Shown: piece by piece, positions 7,702 through 15,737 of the stretch
How the letters are laid out: each line of letters opens with the position of its first letter
Numbering within the stretch: position 1 is the first letter of the stretch
Assembly (NCBI GenBank): GCA_003150515.1
Contig: QALW01000033.1
Coordinates: forward strand, 1 to 28,568
DNA length: 28,568 nucleotides
Direction of reading: 5' to 3'
Origin: Selenomonadales bacterium
GTDB taxonomy: Bacteria; Bacillota; Clostridia; Christensenellales; QALW01
The notes under the pieces: generated by a model
The model's input: only the letters and a program-made list of their open reading frames with translations
Told to the model about the DNA's origin: nothing
The model's database searches: none
Translations under genes and position numbers: made by a program

Positions 7702-9555
7702 TCAGCCGCCTGATTTATCCAGCCATACAAGCAGTACGGCGATATCCGCCGGAGACACTCCCGAAATACGGGCCGCCTGGCCTATGGAACGGGGCCGGAT
7801 TCTGGCCAGCTTCTGCGCCCCCTCCAGGCGCAGCCCCTTTATGGAGGAATAATCAATCCCTTCGGGCAGCACCCGCGTTTCCAGGCGCGCAGTCTCTTCA
7901 ATCTGCGCCTGCTGCTTTTTTATATATCCCTCGTATTTAATATCCGTTTCCAGGCTGAGCGCGTCTCCTTCGGGCAGCGCGGGCGCCGCCCCCGCCTCCT
8001 CCAAATCCTTATATGCAAATCCGCGCTTAAGCAATTCCCCTCCGCTTAAATAACGGTTATCCTCCTTCAGCCCCAAAGCGTCCGCCGCCTGAAGGGAAAT
8101 CCTCTCTCCCAAACGGGATCGGGCCTCCTCTATGCGCCCGGCGCGTATAAGCATTCTATCATATCTCTCCTGCGAAGCCAGGCCTAATTTATAGCTAAGC
8201 GGAGTAAGGCGCAGATCGGCGTTGTCCTGGCGCAGGCTAAGCCGGAATTCAGCCCGGCTGGTCATCATGCGGTAGGGCTCGTTGGTGCCTTTGGTCACCA
8301 AATCGTCTATAAGCACCCCTATATACGCCTGGCTGCGGCTGAGAATAAAGGGTTCCTCCCCTCTAATATAAAGAGCGGCGTTTATGCCCGCCATTATTCC
8401 CTGCGCGGCGGCCTCCTCATAGCCCGAGGTGCCGTTAATCTGCCCGGCGGCGAAAAGGCCGGGGAAATCCTTGAGCATAAGGGAGGGCTTAAGGCAGAGC
8501 GGATCCAGGCAGTCGTATTCAATAGCGTAGCCCGGCCTTACCATATGCGCCTGCTCCAGGCCGGGAACGGTATGAATCATCTCCAGCTGCACATCCTCAG
8601 GCAGGCTGGTGGAGAGCCCCTGAATATACATCTCGTTGGTATACAACCCCTCCGGCTCTATAAAAAGCTGGTGCCGCGGTTTATCGGCAAAGCGCACCAC
8701 CTTATCCTCTATGCTGGGGCAGTATCTCGCGCCCGTTCCCTCTATCACGCCCGCATACATGGGCGAACGATGCAGATTCCTGAGTATAATCTCATGAGTG
8801 GCCTGATTGGTATATGTCAAATAGCATAAATGCTGCTCCCGCTCGGGCGCTTGAGTCATAAAGGAAAAGGTATGCGCCACTTTTTCTCCGGGCTGAGGCT
8901 GCATTCTGGAATAATCCAGCGTCCGGCCGTCCACCCGCGCGGGCGTGCCCGTCTTGAAGCGCTGCAAATTCAGCCCCATTTCCCCCGTTAAGAAGCCTGA
9001 AAGGCTGTCCGAGCGCCGCAATCCGTTGGGGCCGCAGAGAGTGGAAACTTCCCCCGTTATAATGCGGCTTTTTAAATATACGCCCGTGCAGAGAATGACC
9101 GCCCGCCCGCGGTAAAGCGCGCCCGAATCAGTCTGCGCGCCCGCCACTGCGCCCTTTTCAAAAATTATACGGGCGCATTCCCCCTGGCGTACGGTTAAAT
9201 TAGGCGTATTTTCCAGCGTTCTGCGCATGCAGAGCTGATAGCTCAATTTATCCGCCTGCGCCCTGAGGCAATGCACGGCCGGGCCTTTGGAAGTGTTCAG
9301 CATTTTAATCTGAAGATAGGTTTCATCCGCGCATACGCCCATCTGCCCGCCTAAGGCGTCCACCTCCCGGACAAGATTGCCCTTGGACGTCCCCCCTATG
9401 GAGGGATTGCAGGGCATAAAGGCTATGCTGTCCGGGCTCAGTAAAAGCATTATAGTCCTGAGCCCCATTCTTGCGCAGGCCAGAGCCGCCTCGCAGCCGG
9501 CGTGCCCCCCGCCCGCAACTATTACGTCATATTCTCCCGCGGGATAGCTAAGCAT
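7702..9555 (-). CDS. mnmG: tRNA uridine-5-carboxymethylaminomethyl(34) synthesis enzyme MnmG
   Basis: A 617-residue FAD enzyme, close to the usual 620-630. With MnmE it installs the (carboxymethyl)aminomethyl group at C5 of wobble U34 in certain tRNAs, using methylene-tetrahydrofolate and NADH. The N-terminal FAD motif VAGGGHAGCEAA lies at about 13-24. CNPSIGGTSKGNLVREVDALGG (starting near residue 49), PGYAIEYDCLDP and NGTSGYEEAAAQG are family signatures. The C-terminal helical domain that contacts tRNA and MnmE is complete. The ATG is preceded by AGGGGAAA. The gene follows mnmE after 129 nt, presumably in one transcript from the promoter at 11093-11122. The usual downstream rsmG is absent. 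Confidence 0.98.
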   Translation of the reverse strand: MLSYPAGEYDVIVAGGGHAGCEAALACARMGLRTIMLLLSPDSIAFMPCNPSIGGTSKGNLVREVDALGGQMGVCADETYLQIKMLNTSKGPAVHCLRAQADKLSYQLCMRRTLENTPNLTVRQGECARIIFEKGAVAGAQTDSGALYRGRAVILCTGVYLKSRIITGEVSTLCGPNGLRRSDSLSGFLTGEMGLNLQRFKTGTPARVDGRTLDYSRMQPQPGEKVAHTFSFMTQAPEREQHLCYLTYTNQATHEIILRNLHRSPMYAGVIEGTGARYCPSIEDKVVRFADKPRHQLFIEPEGLYTNEMYIQGLSTSLPEDVQLEMIHTVPGLEQAHMVRPGYAIEYDCLDPLCLKPSLMLKDFPGLFAAGQINGTSGYEEAAAQGIMAGINAALYIRGEEPFILSRSQAYIGVLIDDLVTKGTNEPYRMMTSRAEFRLSLRQDNADLRLTPLSYKLGLASQERYDRMLIRAGRIEEARSRLGERISLQAADALGLKEDNRYLSGGELLKRGFAYKDLEEAGAAPALPEGDALSLETDIKYEGYIKKQQAQIEETARLETRVLPEGIDYSSIKGLRLEGAQKLARIRPRSIGQAARISGVSPADIAVLLVWLDKSGG

Positions 9556-9684
9556 TAAATTATTTCCCCTTCCCCATTAAAACTATCCTGAACTCCCATT
9601 CTTTGGGCCGCCAATAAACGCACGGCCGCCGTCTGCCGCCCGCAAGCGCCCGGCCGCCTATCTAACTCTTAAGAGGCGCCCGGC

Positions 9685-11028
9685 CTATTTGCCCAGGCAG
9701 AACTTTTCAAAAATTCTCTCCACCATATTTTCAGACGCGCTCTCCCCAGTAATTTCCTCCAGGGCGCATAAGGCCGTCCTCAAATCTATGCTTACGCAGT
9801 CCAAAGGCAGAGCCTGAGCCGCCCGCGCGCCCTTTAAAGCGTCCAGCGCCTTAACAAGCGCGTCTTTATGCCGGGCGTTGGTAATTAAAAGCCCCTCGGT
9901 GCTGTTGGCCAGGGCGGCCTGAGCGCCCAAAAGCTCCTTTAACCCTTCCAGCCCCAGCCCGCTGAGCGCGCTGAGAGCTATCCCGCCTTTCTCTGCGGGC
10001 ACGGCCGCTCCGGGCAGATCGCATTTATTATATATCCTGAACAGCTTTGCGCCGTGCGCGCGCATGCCCTCCTCAAAGCGGATATCCATAGGGCTCCGGG
10101 GCACGGACGCGTCTATGACGTAAAGAATAATATCCGCCTCCTCCGCCTGCTTAAGCGCGCGCTCTATGCCTATTTTTTCCGCCTGGCATAAATGCTCGCC
10201 GCCGCGCAGCCCGGCCGTATCAAAGAGACGGAAAAGGACGCCGTTCAATTCCAGCTCCACGCTTAAAACATCCCTGGTCGTGCCCGCCTGAGAGGTGACA
10301 ATGGCGCATTCCCGGCCCGCCAGCGCGTTTAAGAGAGAGCTTTTGCCCGCGTTGGGCAGCCCGGCTATGCAGACTGAAACCCCCTGGGAAAGCAGCCGCC
10401 CGGCGGCATAGGTATCCCTTAAATTCTCCAGGCTGGGAATAAGCGCGTCCAGGCTCGCGTTTAAAGCCTCCCGGGCAGGCTCCTCCTCAAGCTGCTCGGG
10501 ATAATCAAAGGCCGCCTCAATGCCCGCAAGCAAATCGGCCACTTCCTCCTGAAATGCCTTGAGCCGCCCGTCCAGCTCGCCGCCCAGGCCCCGCGCGGCC
10601 ATGCGCGCGGCCTGGGCGGTGCGCGCGTCTATTAATTCGCCCACGCTCTCAGCCTGAGCAAGAGAAATTTTGCCGTTTATAAAGGCGCGCTTTATAAATT
10701 CCCCCGGCTGCGCGGGCCGCGCGCCCAAGGCAAAAACGGCCTCCAGCACTGCCGCGGCGGCCATATTCCCGCCGTGGCAATGCGCTTCAAAGACATATTC
10801 GCCCGTAAAGGAATGCTCCCTTTCAAAAAGCACGCAGAGCGCCTTATCCAGCAGGCAGCCGTCATATTCCAGGCTGACATAATGCATATATCTGTATTTT
10901 ATCTCCCTCCGGGGGCGTATAAGAGCGCGCATAATGCCGGGCGCGTCCGGGCCGCTGACGCGCACTATGGCCACTCCTCCCCTGCCCGGCGGAGTGGCCA
11001 GGGCGGCGATTGTATCCCTTAACGGCAT
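9685..11028 (-). CDS. mnmE: tRNA modification GTPase MnmE
   Basis: A 447-residue protein, typical for the family. The N-terminal folate-binding domain starts with the GRGGVAIVRVSG block (about 15-26). A helical domain is interrupted by the G domain: GLPNAGKSS (223-231), TTRD (250-253), DTAG (270-273) and NKCD (334-337). The C terminus is FCLGK, the variant of the conserved C(I/L/V)GK whose cysteine is needed for modification. It forms a complex with MnmG, and potassium-dependent GTP hydrolysis drives U34 modification. AAGGAG lies about 11 nt before the ATG. It is the first gene after a strong promoter at 11093-11122. Confidence 0.98.
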   Translation of the reverse strand: MPLRDTIAALATPPGRGGVAIVRVSGPDAPGIMRALIRPRREIKYRYMHYVSLEYDGCLLDKALCVLFEREHSFTGEYVFEAHCHGGNMAAAAVLEAVFALGARPAQPGEFIKRAFINGKISLAQAESVGELIDARTAQAARMAARGLGGELDGRLKAFQEEVADLLAGIEAAFDYPEQLEEEPAREALNASLDALIPSLENLRDTYAAGRLLSQGVSVCIAGLPNAGKSSLLNALAGRECAIVTSQAGTTRDVLSVELELNGVLFRLFDTAGLRGGEHLCQAEKIGIERALKQAEEADIILYVIDASVPRSPMDIRFEEGMRAHGAKLFRIYNKCDLPGAAVPAEKGGIALSALSGLGLEGLKELLGAQAALANSTEGLLITNARHKDALVKALDALKGARAAQALPLDCVSIDLRTALCALEEITGESASENMVERIFEKFCLGK

Positions 11029-11092
11029 ATTTTTTCATTCTCCTTAAAAATCTCCGGCCTTAATTTATTCAGGCCCGCTTTTTTCTGTAATA

Positions 11093-11122
11093 ATAATAGC
11101 CCCAGCGGGCGGGTTTTGTCAA
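11093..11122 (-). promoter_or_regulatory. Sigma-A promoter for mnmE-mnmG
   Basis: Minus strand: TTGACA (11122-11117), 18-bp spacer, TATTAT (11098-11093). The -35 is a perfect consensus. The start point would be about 60 nt before the mnmE ATG. Confidence 0.7.
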
Positions 11123-11162
11123 ACGCCCCTTTAAATTGCTAGCCAGAATTAAAGTATTGTTA

Positions 11163-11181
11163 TATAATGCGCACAAAGGAG
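11163..11181 (+). promoter_or_regulatory. Candidate -10 and ribosome-binding site for ecfA1
   Basis: TATAAT at 11163-11168 is followed by AAAGGAG at 11175-11181, 10 nt before the ATG. No good -35 is seen at the right distance, and the implied leader would be very short, so the -10 is only tentative. The ribosome-binding site is convincing. Confidence 0.4.
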
Positions 11182-11191
11182 CAATTAATAT

Positions 11192-12031
11192 ATGGAGCAA
11201 ACAGAAAAGAATATAATAATTGACGCTCAGGACGTGCATTACAGCTATGAGGAAGACGCAGGCGAGGCCGTCCGCGGAGTTACCCTGCAAGTGCGCCGGG
11301 GAGAATTTTTATGCATACTGGGCCATAACGGCAGCGGAAAATCCACTCTGGCCAAATTGCTCAACGGGCTGTTTATTCCTACGGCAGGCAAAATAACCGT
11401 CTGCGGCATGGATACAAGGGATGAAGAAAAACAGCTGGACGTGCGCAGAAGCGCGGGCATGGTATTCCAAAATCCGGACAATCAGCTCGTGGCCACCATT
11501 GTGGAGGAGGACGTCGCTTTCGGCCCTGAAAATTTAGGCGTGCCCCAAAAGGAGCTGCGCGGCAGAGTAAACGGAGCGCTGGCCGCCGTCAATATGAGCG
11601 AATTTGCGCGCAGCTCTCCCCATAAGCTTTCGGGAGGGCAGAAGCAGCGCATAGCCATAGCGGGAGTGCTGGCCATGCAGCCTGATATAATGATTATGGA
11701 CGAGCCCACGGCCATGCTGGACCCTATGGGGCGGCGCGAGGTAATAAATACCGTTATGCGCCTGAACAGGCAGGAGCATATAACCGTGGTGCTTATAACC
11801 CATTTTATGGAAGAAGCGGCCCTGGCCGAGCGGCTTATAATTATGCACGAGGGGAAAATTGCCATGGAGGGAAAGCCCAGAAGGGTGCTGTCCCAGATTG
11901 AAGCGCTTAAGGATTTATCCCTGGAGGCGCCCGAAGCGGCGTATATGGCCTATAGCTTAAATAAGGCGGGCGTGCCCGTGCGCGGGGATGTTTTATCTGT
12001 AAAGGAGCTGGCGGAGGAAATATGGCCATAA
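11192..12031 (+). CDS. ecfA1: Energy-coupling factor transporter ATPase EcfA1
   Basis: A 279-residue ABC ATPase with Walker A GHNGSGKST (44-52), Q-loop FQNPDNQLVATIVEEDVAFG, signature LSGGQKQR, Walker B IMIMDEPT and switch His in VVLITHFM. The Q-loop pattern VFQNPDNQ...EDVAFGPENLG is diagnostic of EcfA1. It pairs with EcfA2 and EcfT to form the shared energising module that binds different membrane S components for vitamin uptake (for example riboflavin, folate or biotin). No S component lies in the window, as expected for a group II system. It overlaps ecfA2 by 10 nt, indicating translational coupling. Confidence 0.96.
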   Translation: MEQTEKNIIIDAQDVHYSYEEDAGEAVRGVTLQVRRGEFLCILGHNGSGKSTLAKLLNGLFIPTAGKITVCGMDTRDEEKQLDVRRSAGMVFQNPDNQLVATIVEEDVAFGPENLGVPQKELRGRVNGALAAVNMSEFARSSPHKLSGGQKQRIAIAGVLAMQPDIMIMDEPTAMLDPMGRREVINTVMRLNRQEHITVVLITHFMEEAALAERLIIMHEGKIAMEGKPRRVLSQIEALKDLSLEAPEAAYMAYSLNKAGVPVRGDVLSVKELAEEIWP

Positions 12032-12900
12032 TAATAAAGGAGCTTAATTATATCTACAGTCCGGGCACGCCCTTTGAGCGGGCCGCCTTGAAAAATATCA
12101 ATCTGACCATTAACGACGGGGAATATATAGGCCTTATAGGGCATACTGGCAGCGGCAAATCCACTTTGATTCAACATTTCAACGGGCTTTTGAAGCCCTC
12201 GGGCGGAAGCCTGAGCGTGCAGGGAATAGAGCTTTCGGCCGGCAAGCCCGATTTAATAAAGCTGCGCTCCAAGGTGGGGCTGGTATTCCAATATCCTGAA
12301 TATCAGCTCTTTGAGGAGAGCGTGGCCCAGGATATAGCTTTCGGGCCCAAAAATCTCGGACTGAGCGAAGCGGAAGCCGCCGCGCGGGTAAGCGAAGCCA
12401 TGTCGCTGGTGGGGCTGCCCCCTGAAATGGGCGAAAAAAGCCCCTTCGAGCTTTCGGGCGGGCAAAAGAGGCGGGCGGCCGTAGCCGGAGTAATCGCCAT
12501 GCGCCCCGAAGTATTGGTGCTGGACGAGCCCATAGCCGGCCTGGATCCCAAAGGGCGCCGGGAAATGCTGGAGCTCATAGACGGCTACCGGGCTAAAACG
12601 GGCGCCACTATAGTTCTGGTTTCCCATAATATGGACGACGTGGCTCAGGCGGCGGACAGAGTAATAGTTATGAGCGGCGGGGAAATTAAAAAGGACGGCA
12701 CGCCCCACGAAATATTCAAGGATGTTGCGGGCATGCAGGAATTATCCCTGGACGTGCCTCAGGCGGCTTTATTAGCGGATCTGCTGCGGAGCAGAGGCAT
12801 GCCCCTGAGCGGGAATCTGATTTCCGCGCGGGAGCTTATTGAGGAATTAATAAAGCATAAGGACGCCATATTGGCCAGACGGAGGGAGGCGGGAAAATGA
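12022..12900 (+). CDS. ecfA2: Energy-coupling factor transporter ATPase EcfA2
   Basis: A 292-residue second ATPase of the ECF module. Motifs are Walker A GHTGSGKST, Q-loop FQYPEYQLFEESVAQDIAFG, signature LSGGQKRRAAVAG, Walker B VLVLDEPIAGLDP and VLVSHNMDD. The FQYPEYQLF block separates EcfA2 from EcfA1. The usual Thr after DEP is Ile here, a substitution I would expect to be tolerated. Its start lies inside the end of ecfA1, and its last 4 nt overlap ecfT (ATGA), so ecfA1-ecfA2-ecfT form a tight operon. Forms the asymmetric EcfA1-EcfA2 heterodimer. Confidence 0.96.
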   Translation: MAIIIKELNYIYSPGTPFERAALKNINLTINDGEYIGLIGHTGSGKSTLIQHFNGLLKPSGGSLSVQGIELSAGKPDLIKLRSKVGLVFQYPEYQLFEESVAQDIAFGPKNLGLSEAEAAARVSEAMSLVGLPPEMGEKSPFELSGGQKRRAAVAGVIAMRPEVLVLDEPIAGLDPKGRREMLELIDGYRAKTGATIVLVSHNMDDVAQAADRVIVMSGGEIKKDGTPHEIFKDVAGMQELSLDVPQAALLADLLRSRGMPLSGNLISARELIEELIKHKDAILARRREAGK

Positions 12901-13733
12901 GGGACGTTACTCTGGGGCAGTATTATCCGGCCGATTCCCCTCTGCACCGGCTGGATCCGCGCGTTAAGCTTATAGGCACGCTGCTCTTTATAATTCTGGC
13001 TTTCGTGGCGCAGACTTTTATCGGCCTGGCCCTTATAGCGGCGTTTATGCTGAGCATGGCCTTTATATCCAAGGTGCCCTTAAAGGCTCTTTTTAAAGGG
13101 CTTAAAACTATTTACATTCTGCTGGCCTTTACATTTTTGATGAATTTATTCTTTTCCAATTCCAAGAGCGACCATGTGCTCCTGAAATGGGGATTTATAG
13201 TTATTTCGCGGGAAGGGCTGATCCGCGCGGCATTTATGGCCGTGCGCCTCATACTGCTGGTTACGGGCGCATCCCTTATGACTCTTACCACTTCCCCTAT
13301 CGCGCTGACCGACGGCATGGAGAGGCTTATGAGCCCTTTAGCCAAAATTGGCTTTCCGGCTCATGAAACGGCCATGATGATGTCCATCGCCCTGCGCTTT
13401 ATTCCCACTCTTATGGAAGAGGCCGACCGCATTATGAAGGCGCAGGCGGCAAGGGGCGCGGGCTTTTCGGGCGGAGGGCTAATAAAAAAGGCCAAAGCGG
13501 TTATCCCCATAATAATCCCCCTGTTTGTAAGCGCCATACGCCGGGCGGAGGAATTGGCCATGGCCATGACGGCGCGCTGCTATCACGGCGGCGAGGGGCG
13601 CACCCGGCTCAACGTTCTGGCATTTAAACGGCGGGATTTATATGCGGGCCTGATTTTACTGGCGTTTACGCTCATTATTACAGCGGACAATATATTTATT
13701 AAAGAATTGCTGCCTTTTCTGGCGCGGCCTTAA
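12897..13733 (+). CDS. ecfT: Energy-coupling factor transporter transmembrane protein EcfT
   Basis: A 278-residue membrane scaffold protein, typical of CbiQ/EcfT proteins. It has the N-terminal YPADSPLHRLDPRVKL block, about five transmembrane helices, and two cytoplasmic coupling motifs: AARGAGF in the long coupling helix, and TARCYHGGEGRTRL, where the usual ARG is ARC. These helices transmit ATPase movement so that the S component topples to release substrate. The ATG overlaps the ecfA2 stop (ATGA). Downstream a small hairpin (13744-13768) and cloverleaf copy D precede truA. Confidence 0.95.
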   Translation: MRDVTLGQYYPADSPLHRLDPRVKLIGTLLFIILAFVAQTFIGLALIAAFMLSMAFISKVPLKALFKGLKTIYILLAFTFLMNLFFSNSKSDHVLLKWGFIVISREGLIRAAFMAVRLILLVTGASLMTLTTSPIALTDGMERLMSPLAKIGFPAHETAMMMSIALRFIPTLMEEADRIMKAQAARGAGFSGGGLIKKAKAVIPIIIPLFVSAIRRAEELAMAMTARCYHGGEGRTRLNVLAFKRRDLYAGLILLAFTLIITADNIFIKELLPFLARP

Positions 13734-13743
13734 GGGAGAAATC

Positions 13744-13768
13744 TTCCCGGAAAAGTCTGCTCCGGGAA
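13744..13768. other. Hairpin after ecfT
   Basis: TTCCCGGA (13744-13751) pairs with TCCGGGAA (13761-13768) around a 9-nt loop, directly after the ecfT stop and before copy D. No T-run follows, so it is not a standard terminator. It may protect the 3' end of the mRNA. Confidence 0.4.
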
Positions 13769-13769
13769 A

Positions 13770-13917
13770 GCGGATGAAAATTTTCAGGGGCGGGGGCGGC
13801 GCGCCGGCCGAGCTTTCAGCTCGGCCGGGCCCCGGCGGCCCGCAGGGCCGCCGGGGCTGCCGCGGGCCAACGGCCCGCGGCGCGCGCCGCCCCCGCCCCC
13901 TGAAAATTTTCCTCCGC
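13770..13917. repeat. Cloverleaf palindrome repeat, copy D
   Basis: Core stem GGGGGCGGCGCG (13792-13803) pairs with 13883-13894. Arms are 13804-13828 (CCGGCCGAGCT, loop ttc), 13829-13857 (13 bp, loop gca) and 13859-13881 (GCCGCGGGCC, loop aac). The arm sequences differ completely from A-C but the architecture is the same. Outer flanks GAAAATTTTCAGGGG and its complement extend the stem with one single-base slip, and GCGGA/TCCGC extends it further to 13770-13917 with one mismatch. It sits between ecfT and truA, two genes usually co-transcribed. Confidence 0.93.
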
Positions 13918-13945
13918 CCCAGGCAGCTTAGGAGCGAATCAATCC

Positions 13946-14677
13946 ATGCGCATAAAACTCATAATTTCATACGACGGCACCCGTTACGGCGGCTGGCAGC
14001 TTCAAAAAAACGCGCCCAGCATACAGGGAGAATTGGAGAACGTCCTCAAAACCCTGACGGGCAAAAGAATAGTCGTTCAAAGCGCAGGACGCACCGACGC
14101 CGGAGTGCATGCTCTGGGCCAAACCGCTCATTTTGACTATTCGGGCTCCATACCGCCCCAAAAACTGCCCTTCGTATTCAATTCCATGCTGCCCAAAGAT
14201 ATAAGAGTAACCGGCGCCTGGGAGGTTTCGGACGATTTCCATGCGCGATATAACGCAAAAGGCAAGAGATATATTTATACTATATACAACAGTCCTCATT
14301 CCAGCGCGCTTTTATACAACCGTACCATGCATGTGCCTCAGGCGCTGGAATTTCAAAAAATGCGGGCCGCCGCACAATATATCATAGGCACGCATGATTT
14401 TAAGGCCTTCTGCGCCGCGGGCAGCTATGTTAAAAGCACCGTGCGCACAGTCAGCCGTCTGGAAATTGCCGAAGAGCTCCCCCTAATCCGCATTATTATA
14501 GAGGGAAACGGCTTTCTTTACAATATGGTGCGCATAATAGCGGGCACTCTTATCCAAGTGGGCATAGGAAAGCTGGAGCCTGAAGCCGTAGCGCAGATTA
14601 TTCAGGGACGCAGCCGCGCCGCAGCCGGCTTTACCGCCCCGGCGCAGGGGCTTATGCTGGACGAGGTCTTTTATTGA
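13946..14677 (+). CDS. truA: tRNA pseudouridine(38-40) synthase TruA
   Basis: A 243-residue enzyme that isomerises uridines 38-40 of the tRNA anticodon stem to pseudouridine. The catalytic Asp is D51 in AGRTDAGVHALGQ. YDGTRYGGWQ at the N terminus and RRTM-like NRTMHV, FKAFCAAGS and GNGFLYNMVRIIAGTLIQVG are family blocks. Length is normal (about 245). The ATG has AGGAG 11 nt upstream. In many Firmicutes truA follows ecfT and precedes rplM-rpsI. The ecf link is kept here but ribosomal genes are missing, and cloverleaf copy D separates truA from ecfT. Confidence 0.97.
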   Translation: MRIKLIISYDGTRYGGWQLQKNAPSIQGELENVLKTLTGKRIVVQSAGRTDAGVHALGQTAHFDYSGSIPPQKLPFVFNSMLPKDIRVTGAWEVSDDFHARYNAKGKRYIYTIYNSPHSSALLYNRTMHVPQALEFQKMRAAAQYIIGTHDFKAFCAAGSYVKSTVRTVSRLEIAEELPLIRIIIEGNGFLYNMVRIIAGTLIQVGIGKLEPEAVAQIIQGRSRAAAGFTAPAQGLMLDEVFY

Positions 14678-14762
14678 TTTTTAAATCAATTCTCCTCCCG
14701 TCTGCGCAAGGATGCAGGCGGCGGACAACTTAAAGCGTTATATTTGAGAGGGGGAAGCATAA

Positions 14763-15239
14763 TTGACAAAAGAAGAGCGCGCCGTTGAATTGTTTAAACA
14801 AGGATATGCCTGCGCACAGGCTGTTTCGGGCGCATTCTGCGAGGAACTGGGGCTGAGCCTGGAAAAGGCCCTGGAAATATCATGCGCTTTCGGGGCTGGC
14901 TTTTCTCTGAGCCGCAATACCTGCGGCACTCTAAGCGCCATGGGCATGGTAGCCGGAACCGTCATAAATGACCATACTCCCCAGGCAAAAAAACAGGTGT
15001 ATGCGCATGTTAAAGAGCTGTCCCGGCGCTTTGAGGAGCATTTCGGCACCACTCAATGCTCCGAGCTTCTAAAAAATATCAGCCGCAAAAGCAGCCTTAA
15101 GCCTATGGAAAGAGACGAGCAATATTATAAGGAGCGGCCGTGCGTGGCGCTGGTATCCTATGCAGCCCGCGAACTGGAAGCCTGGATAGAAGAATACAGG
15201 GCGACCCAGGCAAAAAATAACGCCGCGCTGCGCGGATGA
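14763..15239 (+). CDS. C_GCAxxG_C_C family putative redox-active protein
   Basis: A 158-residue protein starting at TTG, with GAGGGGGAA about 7 nt upstream. It has the family's spaced cysteines: YACAQAVSGAFCEELG (about 17-32), ISCAFGAGFSLSRNTCGTLS (about 41-60) and later C residues in TTQCSELL and RPCVALV. The GAG plus CGxLSAMGMV pattern defines the C_GCAxxG_C_C family, proposed to bind a metal or cluster or act in redox chemistry in anaerobes. The function is unproven. It follows truA after 85 nt and could be read from the same transcript. The 31-residue peptide gene follows. Confidence 0.85.
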   Translation: MTKEERAVELFKQGYACAQAVSGAFCEELGLSLEKALEISCAFGAGFSLSRNTCGTLSAMGMVAGTVINDHTPQAKKQVYAHVKELSRRFEEHFGTTQCSELLKNISRKSSLKPMERDEQYYKERPCVALVSYAARELEAWIEEYRATQAKNNAALRG

Positions 15240-15305
15240 GTGCTTAAAATTCTAATTGCAGCAATGGGCCGCAGTTCTGAATTGAAACTATATCGGAGGT
15301 TATCT

Positions 15306-15401
15306 ATGCTGGACGCATTAATCTATGTGCTTATAGTGGGTACGTCATGTACGGCGGGAATTTTTATAGGATTATTTATCTACCGGCGCAGAAAAAAATA
15401 A
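15306..15401 (+). CDS. 31-residue single-span membrane peptide
   Basis: An ATG ORF of 31 codons with a strong GGAGGT 5 nt before the start. The product has a hydrophobic stretch LIYVLIVGTSCTAGIFIGLF followed by a positively charged end YRRRKK, so it would insert as one helix with the C terminus in the cytoplasm. It lies 66 nt after the C_GCAxxG_C_C gene on the same strand and just before cloverleaf copy E. I do not recognise a family. The strong ribosome-binding site, clean hydrophobic/basic layout and position argue for a real small protein. Confidence 0.65.
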   Translation: MLDALIYVLIVGTSCTAGIFIGLFIYRRRKK

Positions 15402-15429
15402 TTTATTGACGCTTATTTTTCCCGCAAGC

Positions 15430-15632
15430 GGGACGCCGGCCATGTTTTTCGCTCCCTGAACGGGAGCGAAAAACATGGCCGGCCGGGGGGCGGCGTGAAG
15501 CAGGCTGCGCGCATAGCGCGCAGCCTGCTTCGCCCCGGGCGCAAAGCGCCCGGGGCGCGGCGGCCTTCGGCCGCCGCACGCCGCCCCCCCCGGCCCGTCC
15601 TTCCGGCCAAAGGCCGGAAGGACGGGCGTCCC
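15430..15632. repeat. Compound cloverleaf palindrome repeat, copy E (five hairpins)
   Basis: Core stem GGGGGGCGGCGTG (15485-15497) pairs with 15577-15589. It encloses arms 15498-15530 (15 bp, loop ata), 15531-15557 (12 bp, loop aaa) and 15558-15576 (8 bp, loop ttc). Unlike other copies it has an extra hairpin on each side: 15436-15482 (21 bp, loop tgaac) and one of about 15 bp with loop aaa ending near 15626. GGGACGCC (15430-15437) and GGCGTCCC (15625-15632) bracket the whole. It lies between convergent genes, the membrane peptide (plus) and the alpha/beta hydrolase (minus). Confidence 0.93.
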
Positions 15633-15693
15633 TCTTTCAGCCTCTTTCTAACGCTTTCCATTCATTTTTTTAAAAAAACGGGATAAATCATAA

Positions 15694-15725
15694 AAAAAGC
15701 CGCCTTATAGTTAAGGCGGCTTTTT
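15694..15725. terminator. Bidirectional terminator
   Basis: AAAAA-GCCGCCTTA, loop tagt, TAAGGCGGC-TTTTT. With A5 before and T5 after the stem it can end transcription from both sides. It lies 12 nt past the alpha/beta hydrolase stop and serves that gene best. Confidence 0.85.
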
Positions 15726-15737
15726 ATAATGCCAATA

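Noticed and set aside
13774..14136. 120-codon frame through copy D into truA
   Set aside because: It reads through the palindrome, giving Arg/Pro/Gly-rich low-complexity sequence, and overlaps truA in another frame.
15413..15686. Short frames inside copy E on both strands
   Set aside because: A by-product of GC-rich palindromes. No starts with ribosome-binding sites were found.
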